Source of the DNA: Phocaeicola_A sp045647865
GTDB lineage: Bacteria; Bacteroidota; Bacteroidia; Bacteroidales; Bacteroidaceae
Direction of reading: 5' to 3'
DNA length: 50,869 bases
NCBI GenBank assembly: GCA_045647865.1
Contig: JAZRMW010000056.1
Location: forward strand, 1-50,869
The notes under the pieces were generated by a model. The model made no database searches, was not told the origin of the DNA, and worked only from the letters and a program-made list of their open reading frames with translations. A program made the position numbers and the translations under genes. Positions 26,583 to 33,986 of the stretch are shown piece after piece. How positions within the stretch are numbered: position 1 is the first letter of the stretch; every line of letters begins with the position of its first letter.

Positions 26583-27164
26583 AACGTGAGTTCGACGAAT
26601 TCAAAATAGAGTAAGCTGTGTATCATTTGCCCCTCTGTGCTATACCTTTGAATGTCTTGTGGATATGTGTCCTCTGATTACGGCATACACGCAGAGGGGT
26701 ACTGTCAACAAAACTGACACCTGTACATTTGCCCAACAGAACCTTTTTGATAAATAAAGCAAGAGGAATGGCAACCTCTCTTTCGAGTTCAACAAAACGA
26801 TTATATGAGACGACCTTTGGGAAAAGTCCGCGCAGATGCTTGCATACCTTTTCAAGATAGAAGTGTTTAAGACACCGATAGCCGGAATTGTGAAACAATA
26901 TCATGATAAGCATGATTTCTGCCTTTGACAGAGTGGAATCACGATGGTAAGGGCACTTGTTTCCACTTTTCAGCGTATATTTTGCAGTCATCTTATCAAA
27001 AAACTTGCAGAAATCATCTGCCATACAGAATAATTCTGTAACTTTATCCGCGGTGAGCATAGCGATTATTGTTTGTAATTCTTTGTAATTGGAGACTATA
27101 AAGATACAACAATTTTCGCTAACCACCAAATTTACAAATAATTAAAATTCGTCGAACTCACGTT
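26583..27164 (-). mobile_element. Internally deleted IS982-family insertion sequence
   Basis: A 582-base element with perfect 19-bp terminal inverted repeats, AACGTGAGTTCGACGAATT at 26583-26601 and its complement at 27146-27164. The match extends outward for ten more bases (GAAGATA...) with two differences. Between the repeats is a transposase gene cut short at its 3' end. Full IS982 elements are about 1 kb, so roughly 400 bases are gone while both ends remain. It sits between rpsA and the MmcQ/YjbR gene and reaches to within 18 bases of the latter's start. Confidence 0.8.
26623..27129 (-). pseudogene. Truncated IS982-family transposase
   Basis: 168 residues of an expected roughly 290-300. 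The N-terminal part, including TLSKAEIMLIMILFHNSGYR and the first catalytic Asp in VSFVDSTPLRVC, is intact. The protein stops after FKGIAQRGK, exactly where IS982 transposases continue with a GWFFGFKLHL-like segment carrying the remaining acidic residues. It is therefore inactive, although the ends could still be moved by a related transposase elsewhere. The reading frame itself has no frameshift. Confidence 0.85.
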
Positions 27165-27181
27165 AAATATCTTCCTTGACA

Positions 27182-27592
27182 ATGAATATAGAAGATGCAA
27201 GAGACTATTGCCTCTCTCTCCCATTGGTGACCGAGGATTTCCCCTTTGACGAAACTACCTTAGTATTTCGCATTGGTGGAAAGATTTTTGCCATGATGGA
27301 TTTGGAGAACACGGAATGGTTCGTCCTCAAGTGTTTTCCCGAATATGCTCTCGAGTTACGCGAACGCTATCCCGAGATAACCCCTGCTTGGCACATGAAT
27401 AAGAAGCATTGGAACCAACTGAATCTCTTCGGCTCATTGCCCGACAAATTGGTTCAGTCGCTCATTCGCCACAGTTACAACGAAGTGGTCAAGAAGATGC
27501 CTCGCAAACTAAAGACCGAAGCCAACATTCATCCCTTGCCCGATGGCGATGAATGGATTTTCCATGTACAACTGAGGAGTGAAGAAGGTTGA
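27182..27592 (+). CDS. MmcQ/YjbR family protein
   Basis: A 136-residue cytoplasmic protein of the MmcQ/YjbR (CyaY-like fold) family, often called DNA-binding. The start is the ATG giving MNIEDARDYCLS. Family features are the N-terminal helix with LPLVTEDFPFDETTLVFRIGGKIFA in parts, FVLKC, PAWHMNKKHWNQL with its conserved His and Trp, and SYNEVVKKMPRKLK at the C-terminus. The cellular role is unknown. It stands alone on the plus strand between the IS remnant and the array region. Confidence 0.88.
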   Translation: MNIEDARDYCLSLPLVTEDFPFDETTLVFRIGGKIFAMMDLENTEWFVLKCFPEYALELRERYPEITPAWHMNKKHWNQLNLFGSLPDKLVQSLIRHSYNEVVKKMPRKLKTEANIHPLPDGDEWIFHVQLRSEEG

Positions 27593-28081
27593 GGGATTAG
27601 TATTGGAGCATGAAACTACAGTGATAGAGTATGAAACAATATCTTCCTATGTCTTACCTTTGCTATTATAACAAAGAAGTGTAAAGTTTTTTAGTAATAC
27701 TTTCAGAAAAGTGTCTATATATAAAATTGGTGTGTGAATAGCTCGATGCGCCAATAAGCGGCAATAGAATTATTTTATTGTAACTGATTATTAGGTAGTT
27801 AAGTTCGATTAAAAATCACTTAAGCGTTAGTTCGGTAACGCTTAAGCGTGAGCACAATAACTCTTAAGCGTTACCAACTTTTCTCTTAAGCGTTATCAAA
27901 TTACGCTTAAGCGTTGTCTGATGAAGCTTAAGAGGTGTTTCATCACAGTTAAGATTTTTCAGAAAAATACGAAATGTCTTGTACTGAAATAGGTTCTCAT
28001 GATTAAAAATAAATTTGTTTATAAATACTATATGAATGATGATTGTTTGTTTTAGATGCTTTATTGATTACTTGTCTGTAA
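27593..28081. other. 489-base intergenic region holding the TTAAG array
   Basis: No gene is seen. The left 200 bases are A/T-rich without a clear motif. The array follows at 27798-27960, and the last 120 bases before the ATPase stop show nothing further. Confidence 0.6.
27798..27960. repeat. Array of eight 21-22-bp units with TTAAG cores
   Basis: TTAAG begins at 27799, 27820, 27842, 27864, 27886, 27907, 27928 and 27949, a spacing of 21, 22, 22, 22, 21, 21 and 21 bases. The central five units carry CTTAAGCG followed by T and usually TA; the outer ones are degenerate. The rest of each unit varies. Two units are extended into the palindrome AACGCTTAAGCGT form. It lies 122 bases downstream of the ATPase gene at 28082. 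Confidence 0.85.
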
Positions 28082-28489
28082 TTACAACTTCTTCTCCAAC
28101 GTGAGAATGTTTTTTCCATCGATGCGGTCATATTTCACCTCATTCATAATTTGGCGAATAAGGAATATGCCCAACCCTCCGATAGGACGTTCTTCGGCAG
28201 AAAGGGTGATGTCAACTTCGGGAGCTATAGTGGGGTCAAACTCCACACCAGAATCTGTAAGCACCAATATGATAGAATCTTCATGCAATCTGGCGGAAAG
28301 ATAGATTGACTGGTGTTCCTCTTTCGGATAGGCATAGTTGATAACATTGACTACAGCCTCCTCGAGAACAAGGTTGAGGTTGAAAACTACATCAGGTGTC
28401 AATGAAAATTCGTTTCCAATCTCTTCGACAAACTCATTAAGTTTGCTTATTTCTGAAATGTCATTTGAAAGAATGATTGACTTTTCCAT
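28082..28489 (-). CDS. RsbW/SpoIIAB-like ATP-binding protein (anti-sigma factor kinase family)
   Basis: A 135-residue GHKL ATPase of the HATPase_c_2 type. The N-box is EEAVVNVINYAYP (about 43-55), the G1 box TDSGVEFDP (about 78-86), and the G2 region GGLGIFLIRQIMNEV (about 104-118). Such proteins phosphorylate a STAS protein on Ser and bind a partner, either a sigma factor or another target. It is the last gene of the five-gene operon, 3 bases after the SpoIIE phosphatase that would reverse its action. No sigma-B family factor is encoded nearby, so its target is unknown. Confidence 0.9.
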   Translation of the reverse strand: MEKSIILSNDISEISKLNEFVEEIGNEFSLTPDVVFNLNLVLEEAVVNVINYAYPKEEHQSIYLSARLHEDSIILVLTDSGVEFDPTIAPEVDITLSAEERPIGGLGIFLIRQIMNEVKYDRIDGKNILTLEKKL

Positions 28490-28492
28490 ATC

Positions 28493-30415
28493 TTAACAGT
28501 ATTTTAAACACATTACAGTGATATCGTCACTTTGTTCAGCCCCATCAGCGTGGCGCTTGACTTGGGCAAATGTTTCATTTATGATTCCGTTGGGTCCCAA
28601 AGAAGCGGTCTGCTTTAACATTGTTGTTAGTCTTTCGTCACCGTAAAGCTCTTTGTCGTTGTTTTCCGCTTCGTTGACACCGTCAGTAAACATATACAGC
28701 ATCATCTGTTTGTCCAACACCATTTCCTGACCTTCGTATGGAAATCCGTCAAACAAGCCCAAGGGAAGATTGGGAACAACGTGAATCGGAGTCACATTGC
28801 CATCCGTGTCAAGAATTAATGGGGCGTTATGCCCTGCATTGCAGTACTTTAGCTGCCCGTTCTTTAAGTCCAATATGCCAAGGAAGGCTGTGCAGAACAT
28901 TCCCGACTCATTACCTTCGGAGAGCGAATCGTTTAAGGAAGAGATAATTTCTTCAGGTTGGTCAAAATGTGACGCTACAGACCGGAACAAGCGGCAAGTC
29001 ACTGCCATTACCAACGATGCGGGCACTCCCTTTCCGGAGACGTCGCCGATGATGAAATATAGTTTCTCGTCTTCGATGAAAAAATCGTAAAGGTCTCCAC
29101 CCACCTCTTTGGCTGGAACAAGTTTGGCTGCAAGCTCCAGATCGTCACGCTCGGGGAAAGGTGGAAAAATCTTGGGAATCATTCCCATCTGTATGCCATG
29201 GGCAATTCGTAGTTCGCTTTCGATTCGTTCCTTATTGGCTGTTGTTGATTTGAGTTCGTCGATGTATTGCATCAGGGAGTGCTGGAGATATTCAAACGAG
29301 TCGTGCAACTCCTTGAGTTCATCTTTCGAACGTATTTGTGGAAGTTCTGCAGTAAAATCTCCTTTAGCAATCTTTTTGGCCACATTGGAGAATTTTTCAA
29401 TGGGGGCAACAACCTTGCGTATGCCATTATAGTTCAAAACAATCATTAACAGCAATGCAATTACCCCCAGGACAATCAGCATGTTTCTCAGAGTCTTCAC
29501 ATCGATGTAGAGTTCGCTTTCTGAACACACAATGGCAACAGTCCATTGTGTAGTCTCAACCGGAGAGTAGAATACAAAGAACTTTTCACCCTCCATGTTT
29601 CTGAGTACTTCACCAGCCTTGCAGTTCATCATGTCGTCCTGCATTTTCTTCAGCGATATGTCATCATCGCCATAGGTGGATGAAAAGATGGTTTCGTTGA
29701 GAATCAAATCGTGATTAGGGTGCACAATGAACGAAGCATTCCGGCTCACCATCAGGTTATAGGAGTTGTCGAAAGCTTTGATTTTGCTTACTAGTTCAGT
29801 CAGTCTCTCGAGTGACAAGTCGGCCGTAATGATTGCATAGAGTTTACCGTTGTTATCGTATAAGGGTTTCGAGTAGGTGGTCATCATCTTTTCACCTCCG
29901 CCATCATCGTAATAAGGTTCACTCCAATAGGGTTTGTTCAGAAGTTTTGGTATCTGATACCAATCCATGTAATGATAGTCATAGGTGTCGCTTCCCAACT
30001 GCTTCGATTGGATGTCTCCATTATCGTCCCGATAAGAATAGGGCGAGAAATAATGAACTTCAGAACTGAAATAGTCAGGTTCAAATGCTACTGCACAACC
30101 ATAGATAAACTCATTGTTCTGAAGCAATCGTTCCGTGATGTAATACATGAATTCGGGAGAACTCAGTCTATGGGGAACTATCCAAGCTGTGTTCTCTACT
30201 GCAATCTCTACCGAATGTAGGATGGCATCTATCTGGTGGATGGTGTTGGATAGTTCTCGATGTGCATGATTGGTCGCCTCTTCCCTCATTTTGTTGGCTG
30301 CCATTCTCAAAAAGAGGGCGAATGTCAACGTGAAAATGATGGCAGAAACGATAAGCACTCTGACCATGAGACGACCAGAGATGGATTGATTAAATGTTAT
30401 ATTCTTTTTTCTCAT
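28493..30415 (-). CDS. Membrane sensor phosphatase: Cache-HAMP-SpoIIE (PP2C-like)
   Basis: A 640-residue inner-membrane protein. TM1 is at about 17-38, an extracytoplasmic sensor at 39-310 with a Cache signature (SEPYYDDGGGE ... GKLYAIITADLSL), TM2 at 311-329, HAMP at about 330-385, and a helical linker. The SpoIIE/RsbU-type phosphatase is at about 425-640 with GGDLYD (439-444) and GDVSGKGVPA (457-466) for metal binding, and a late TDGVNEAEN. It should dephosphorylate a STAS protein when a ligand binds outside. Its start overlaps the stop of the substrate-binding protein gene as ATGA. Confidence 0.93.
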   Translation of the reverse strand: MRKKNITFNQSISGRLMVRVLIVSAIIFTLTFALFLRMAANKMREEATNHAHRELSNTIHQIDAILHSVEIAVENTAWIVPHRLSSPEFMYYITERLLQNNEFIYGCAVAFEPDYFSSEVHYFSPYSYRDDNGDIQSKQLGSDTYDYHYMDWYQIPKLLNKPYWSEPYYDDGGGEKMMTTYSKPLYDNNGKLYAIITADLSLERLTELVSKIKAFDNSYNLMVSRNASFIVHPNHDLILNETIFSSTYGDDDISLKKMQDDMMNCKAGEVLRNMEGEKFFVFYSPVETTQWTVAIVCSESELYIDVKTLRNMLIVLGVIALLLMIVLNYNGIRKVVAPIEKFSNVAKKIAKGDFTAELPQIRSKDELKELHDSFEYLQHSLMQYIDELKSTTANKERIESELRIAHGIQMGMIPKIFPPFPERDDLELAAKLVPAKEVGGDLYDFFIEDEKLYFIIGDVSGKGVPASLVMAVTCRLFRSVASHFDQPEEIISSLNDSLSEGNESGMFCTAFLGILDLKNGQLKYCNAGHNAPLILDTDGNVTPIHVVPNLPLGLFDGFPYEGQEMVLDKQMMLYMFTDGVNEAENNDKELYGDERLTTMLKQTASLGPNGIINETFAQVKRHADGAEQSDDITVMCLKYC

Positions 30416-31368
30416 TGGTTATCTCCTGTAAATCTTTTGTACACGACGGGCTTTGAGATATATCCGTACTTCAAAAGCGTTTCGTTGAGTCGATGGAATG
30501 CATCTGTACCCAATTGGTATGAAGGCATTTCTCCTTTTACATCTTCCTGTGCTTCAAGTATGGTCTCAAGCATCCATTTCTGATTGTACCTGTTGGTTGG
30601 GACATTTGCCTCCTTCACATGCTTCATGACAATCTCAAGTGCCTCCTTGCGATTGTTTCTGACCCATTCCCATCCTTTGCGTGATGCCTCTGCAAACTGA
30701 CGGCACTGTTGGGGATGTTTCTTGAAGAATGCCTCGGTCACATACAGGCCATCCTCCGGATAGTCGAACCCTAACTCGGAGAAGCGGAGTACGCTCCCAG
30801 GGGTGACGCCCGACATGGAGAAGAGAACTTCCTCATTGTAACTTTTTCCTAAGGTGGCATCGATGGCACCAGAGATGTAAAGGTTCAGGGGATTGATGAA
30901 CTGAACCCATTCGATACCCAGATGCTGCTCTTTGTCTATCATGTGGGGTATCTCACTGAATCCTACTTTCCACGTACCGATGCGGCGCCCGGTAAGGTCC
31001 GACATCTGGCGCACATCCTTGAGGTGTGATATCAGCACCAAGGTCGAATGCTGGGTAGTCTGCAACAAATTCACCAGACGTATCTCCTTGTCTGTTGCTA
31101 CCATAGCCTGTATGAGCTCGCTGGTGATAATGTCGGCAGTACCGTCCTTCAGCATGTTCATGGAATTGTATGAATTTGTCGGATGTACGATGGATACATC
31201 CAACCCCGCTTCTGCATAATAACCGTTTTCAAGAGCGGCATAATATCCTGCGAATTGGCTCTGAGGGGTCCATTGAGGGGTAAAGGTTATTTTCTGTGCA
31301 TACCCAGAAAGAAGGGATATGAACATGACACACAACAGACATCGAATTTTCGTCATAGAATACTGCAT
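30412..31368 (-). CDS. NMT1/THI5-like substrate-binding protein, exported
   Basis: A 318-residue periplasmic binding protein of the SsuA/THI5 group. A signal peptide covers about residues 1-24 (ends GYAQ). The mature protein starts ITFTPQWTPQSQFAGYYAA, a classical NMT1 signature, with GLDVSIVHP and GTADIITSE following. No ABC permease or ATPase adjoins it. Instead it overlaps by 4 bases the Cache-SpoIIE gene, so a sensing role for a bound ligand is likely (inference). An alternative start is the Met at codon 5. A thiamine precursor is the family ligand in some members, but no thiamine gene or TPP riboswitch is nearby. Confidence 0.88.
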   Translation of the reverse strand: MQYSMTKIRCLLCVMFISLLSGYAQKITFTPQWTPQSQFAGYYAALENGYYAEAGLDVSIVHPTNSYNSMNMLKDGTADIITSELIQAMVATDKEIRLVNLLQTTQHSTLVLISHLKDVRQMSDLTGRRIGTWKVGFSEIPHMIDKEQHLGIEWVQFINPLNLYISGAIDATLGKSYNEEVLFSMSGVTPGSVLRFSELGFDYPEDGLYVTEAFFKKHPQQCRQFAEASRKGWEWVRNNRKEALEIVMKHVKEANVPTNRYNQKWMLETILEAQEDVKGEMPSYQLGTDAFHRLNETLLKYGYISKPVVYKRFTGDNQ

Positions 31369-31409
31369 GAATAGTACATAGATGTTTGGGATGGGGTTAT
31401 TGCGACTTT

Positions 31410-32294
31410 TTATTCCAAATATCTGTTACGCAGAACCTCCATCATTTCGGGAGTCACTCCGATACATTCTGTGAGATACTTCCTGAGTGAACCATATTTC
31501 GCATCCACCTTATCTAATGTTGCTTCGAATATTTCAGGATTGGCACTGATTAACGTGTTGATGACCCTCTTTTGCGATTCTGTTTCAGTCTTTATCCTTG
31601 AAGCCATCGGGTCATAATAATCCTTTGATAGGATAAAGTCTGTCATAATCAGTTCACGGTCTGCTCCCAAGGCTGCCAACAACATGGCCGATGCGCTGCC
31701 AGCACGATCCTTACCTTGGGTGCAATGCCATAACACAGCACCCTCTTTCGGATCAACGGTCAACAAGTCTGCAAAGAATTGGCGATAGACTTCCTGCGAC
31801 GATTCCTCGAAAAAAATGAGGTCGTACATGCTTGTACACATGGCCTGTACAGAAGGATGGTCAGCATACTGCAACAGCATGCCAATCATTTGTTCTTCAT
31901 TCTCAAACTTGGCATCAGTCTTATGGTCATCTTCAGTGAAAGACAACGCGAGCGACAAATACCTGGCCTTTCCAGGGATGACATCCGGAGCTGAAATACT
32001 CTCTTCCTTGCCACGGAAATCATAGATGCATTGCACCTTGTATTTATCACATAGCAACATTGAATCTTCTTCCGAGAGACCAGAAATTTTGGCGGTACGA
32101 AGAAGTAGATTATCTTTGATTCTTTGATTGCCAATCTGATACCCACCCAACTGTCGTGCATTATGTGCACTGGTGAGACCTATCAACTGATTTTCCAACT
32201 CTAATTTTTGTTCATCAATGACATTCGTTTTACACGAAACAAACATGGCCATTATACCTATTATATATATAGTGCGAATCATATGCGCAATCAT
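31410..32294 (-). CDS. Tyrosine/dual-specificity protein phosphatase, putative lipoprotein
   Basis: A 294-residue phosphatase of the Y_phosphatase3 type. The active-site loop is HCTQGKDRAG: His190, nucleophile Cys191 and Arg197 match HCx5R. NARQLGGY near 45-52 and YDFRGKEE near 91-98 are the other family motifs, the second with the general acid region. The N-terminus has a hydrophobic stretch ending MFVSC, a probable lipobox (Cys21, or Cys16 from the inner Met), so it may be a lipoprotein facing the periplasm. It follows the STAS-kinase gene by 3 bases. Its substrate might be a phosphoprotein or phospholipid; unknown. Confidence 0.88.
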   Translation of the reverse strand: MIAHMIRTIYIIGIMAMFVSCKTNVIDEQKLELENQLIGLTSAHNARQLGGYQIGNQRIKDNLLLRTAKISGLSEEDSMLLCDKYKVQCIYDFRGKEESISAPDVIPGKARYLSLALSFTEDDHKTDAKFENEEQMIGMLLQYADHPSVQAMCTSMYDLIFFEESSQEVYRQFFADLLTVDPKEGAVLWHCTQGKDRAGSASAMLLAALGADRELIMTDFILSKDYYDPMASRIKTETESQKRVINTLISANPEIFEATLDKVDAKYGSLRKYLTECIGVTPEMMEVLRNRYLE

Positions 32295-32297
32295 CTA

Positions 32298-33491
32298 TTA
32301 AAGAGAATTTACCAAGAACTTGATTCCACCAACAATTTTCTGGATATTGGGGAAGAAATGTTGGCGAGCCATTTCAATGATAGCAGGACGATACTTCTCT
32401 GTATTTTGTGAAGTAAAGCCAATGGCAAACACGGCTCTGATCAGGCGCAAACCATCCAACATGCCTCCAAGTTTCTGTATCATTTCTGGATCCTCAGTCT
32501 TGAAATACTTTCTGATGAAGCAATTCTTGAGAAGTTTCACCGTAGCATTGTCCATACCGCAAATGTCTATCGTCATCTCGTCATTTCTCATTCCGTTGAG
32601 GACAACTGCAATGGAAATAAGGTCATAAATAGGATGTCCAACAGACATTCCTTCCATATCAATCCAAAGCATCTCTCCGTTCTGAATCATGAGATTTTTC
32701 GGGTGGGCATCGCAATGCACGAGTCTGTTTCCTTCAGGAAGTGCATCGAGAATCTGATTCATGAGTACCCCTTCCTCTTCAGTTAAAAATTTGGAGGCAT
32801 TTTCCACTTGTTTTGCGTAGAGTATCTTGGCACTGCCAAACACTGGATTGTCTGTGCGGATAGAGTGGAGTTGGTTCAATTGCTCGATGTATTTCTCTGT
32901 CAATTCTTCCATGCGGCTGGGATCTTTCTGTATCGTCTCACCCAAAGTACTGCTCTTGATGATTTCATACACCACGCCTCTTCTTCCTTCGCCACAATCC
33001 ACCAAGTCGAAAGATATGGCAGTAGGGATTCCCAAAAGGAAGGCTTCCTTAGCCTTTGCCAACTCCTTGTCAAGACCTTCGTATGTTTCGGGGTTGTAGT
33101 TAACCTTGACGATTTCATCCTCACTCACGCGATAGACCGCTCCGTTACCACCGGCACCGATTTTTTCACACTTTGCCAAATCAATCTTACGAAGAGCTTT
33201 GGTCATATGGATGATTTTTGAGAATCCTGTCACTTCAAACACATTATAGACTGCAGGACTTACATTCTCTATTTTGAAATTCTTCTCAGTCTTAACCATT
33301 TTGAGCATGATGCGGAGACCGCTTGAAGCAATATATTCAAGCTCGGATGCGTCAATAACCAAACTGCCGTGTGGGTTTTCCTTACTGATTTCAGTAAATT
33401 CTACTTCAAACTTAGCCGAGGCTTCTGTATCAAGTCTTCCTTGCAGTGACACTAAAAGAATGTCGTTTTCTAACTTGTAACTGTAATTCAT
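32298..33491 (-). CDS. STAS domain fused to APH/choline-kinase-like kinase
   Basis: A 397-residue two-domain protein. Residues 1-100 form a STAS (anti-sigma antagonist) domain with IDASELEYIASSGLR; Ser56 aligns with the phosphorylated Ser58 of SpoIIAA. Residues 105-395 form an APH-like kinase with Gly-rich loop IGAGGNGAVY (111-120), Lys129, catalytic HCDAHPKN (259-266) and metal-binding IDMEG (Asp278, Glu280). It is the first gene of the five-gene operon. The RsbW-like protein and SpoIIE phosphatase encoded with it are the expected kinase and phosphatase of the STAS serine. The target of the APH-like domain, a small molecule or protein, cannot be read from the sequence. Confidence 0.87.
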   Translation of the reverse strand: MNYSYKLENDILLVSLQGRLDTEASAKFEVEFTEISKENPHGSLVIDASELEYIASSGLRIMLKMVKTEKNFKIENVSPAVYNVFEVTGFSKIIHMTKALRKIDLAKCEKIGAGGNGAVYRVSEDEIVKVNYNPETYEGLDKELAKAKEAFLLGIPTAISFDLVDCGEGRRGVVYEIIKSSTLGETIQKDPSRMEELTEKYIEQLNQLHSIRTDNPVFGSAKILYAKQVENASKFLTEEEGVLMNQILDALPEGNRLVHCDAHPKNLMIQNGEMLWIDMEGMSVGHPIYDLISIAVVLNGMRNDEMTIDICGMDNATVKLLKNCFIRKYFKTEDPEMIQKLGGMLDGLRLIRAVFAIGFTSQNTEKYRPAIIEMARQHFFPNIQKIVGGIKFLVNSL

Positions 33492-33593
33492 AATATATTT
33501 TCTTTGTTTTGTTTTTTTGTATATTTGTTTGATTTATAATAGATTATCCTAGTTAGGGAAGGACTGTTTTTTTTGCTGTTTGTAAATTTTCTT

Positions 33594-33627
33594 GCAAAGT
33601 TACTGCTTTTTTCTTGATTGGCCAACG
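33594..33627 (-). promoter_or_regulatory. Promoter of the STAS-kinase operon
   Basis: On the minus strand TTGG, 19 bases, TAACTTTG. It lies about 105 bases before the start of the STAS-kinase gene and is nearly identical over 34 bases to the rpsA promoter at 26447-26480. Confidence 0.7.
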
Positions 33628-33770
33628 GAAAGTGGTTTAAATTCTTAATTCAGTGCAAATTTCAAATGTATCTTATGCGTAATTGTCAAGGCCTTGTGGT
33701 CAAAATTGTTGTTGTCTTATTCGATAAACAACGTTCTTCATGGCATTAAAAGTACTTTTTTGGTGACCTA

Positions 33771-33851
33771 TTCACATCCGTGACAGAACTTTTTCACGTC
33801 TGTGAGTAGATTTCCTCACAATTGTGAATAAGTTTCTTCACAGCTGTGAGG
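33771..33851. repeat. Array of four 22-bp units with TCACNNNTGTGA palindromes
   Basis: TCAC begins at 33772, 33794, 33816 and 33838, exactly 22 bases apart. Each is followed by a matching GTGA half site, as in TCACAATTGTGA and TCACAGCTGTGA; the first two copies are less perfect. Spacers between palindromes are 10 bases and A/T-rich. It lies about 145 bases upstream of the STAS-kinase promoter. Confidence 0.85.
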
Positions 33852-33910
33852 AAGTTATATAAAAGGTTCTTTTAACCTGTAAAGATATGTAGATTAGTTG
33901 TGTCTTCCTT

Positions 33911-33969
33911 AACCCGACTTTGCTCCCTGGAAAATCTTGAAAATATTTCCTAGGGGGCAAAGTCGGGTT
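33911..33969. repeat. Long inverted repeat after the DUF6055 gene
   Basis: AACCCGACTTTGCTCCC matches GGGGGCAAAGTCGGGTT with one mismatch, and inside it GGAAAAT partly pairs with ATTTCC. It lies 17 bases past the stop of the DUF6055 gene and may act as its terminator, though no T run follows on the minus strand. Confidence 0.65.
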
Positions 33970-33986
33970 ATACAGTCTCTGTCGTT

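Larger units (their letters stand above)
33492..33986. other. 495-base intergenic region upstream of the STAS-kinase operon
   Basis: No gene is seen. From right to left it holds a 17-bp inverted repeat next to the DUF6055 stop, the TTCAC array at 33771-33851, and the operon promoter at 33594-33627, followed by a 5' leader of about 100 bases rich in T on the plus strand. Confidence 0.6.

Noticed and set aside
27798..27960. CRISPR array
   Set aside because: The units are 21-22 bases with only 6-11 bases conserved and no distinct repeat and spacer. No cas gene is in the window.
30412..33600. Thiamine (TPP) riboswitch or transporter locus suggested by the NMT1/THI5-like protein
   Set aside because: No CUGAGA-type TPP motif is seen upstream of the operon and no thiamine genes or ABC components are present.
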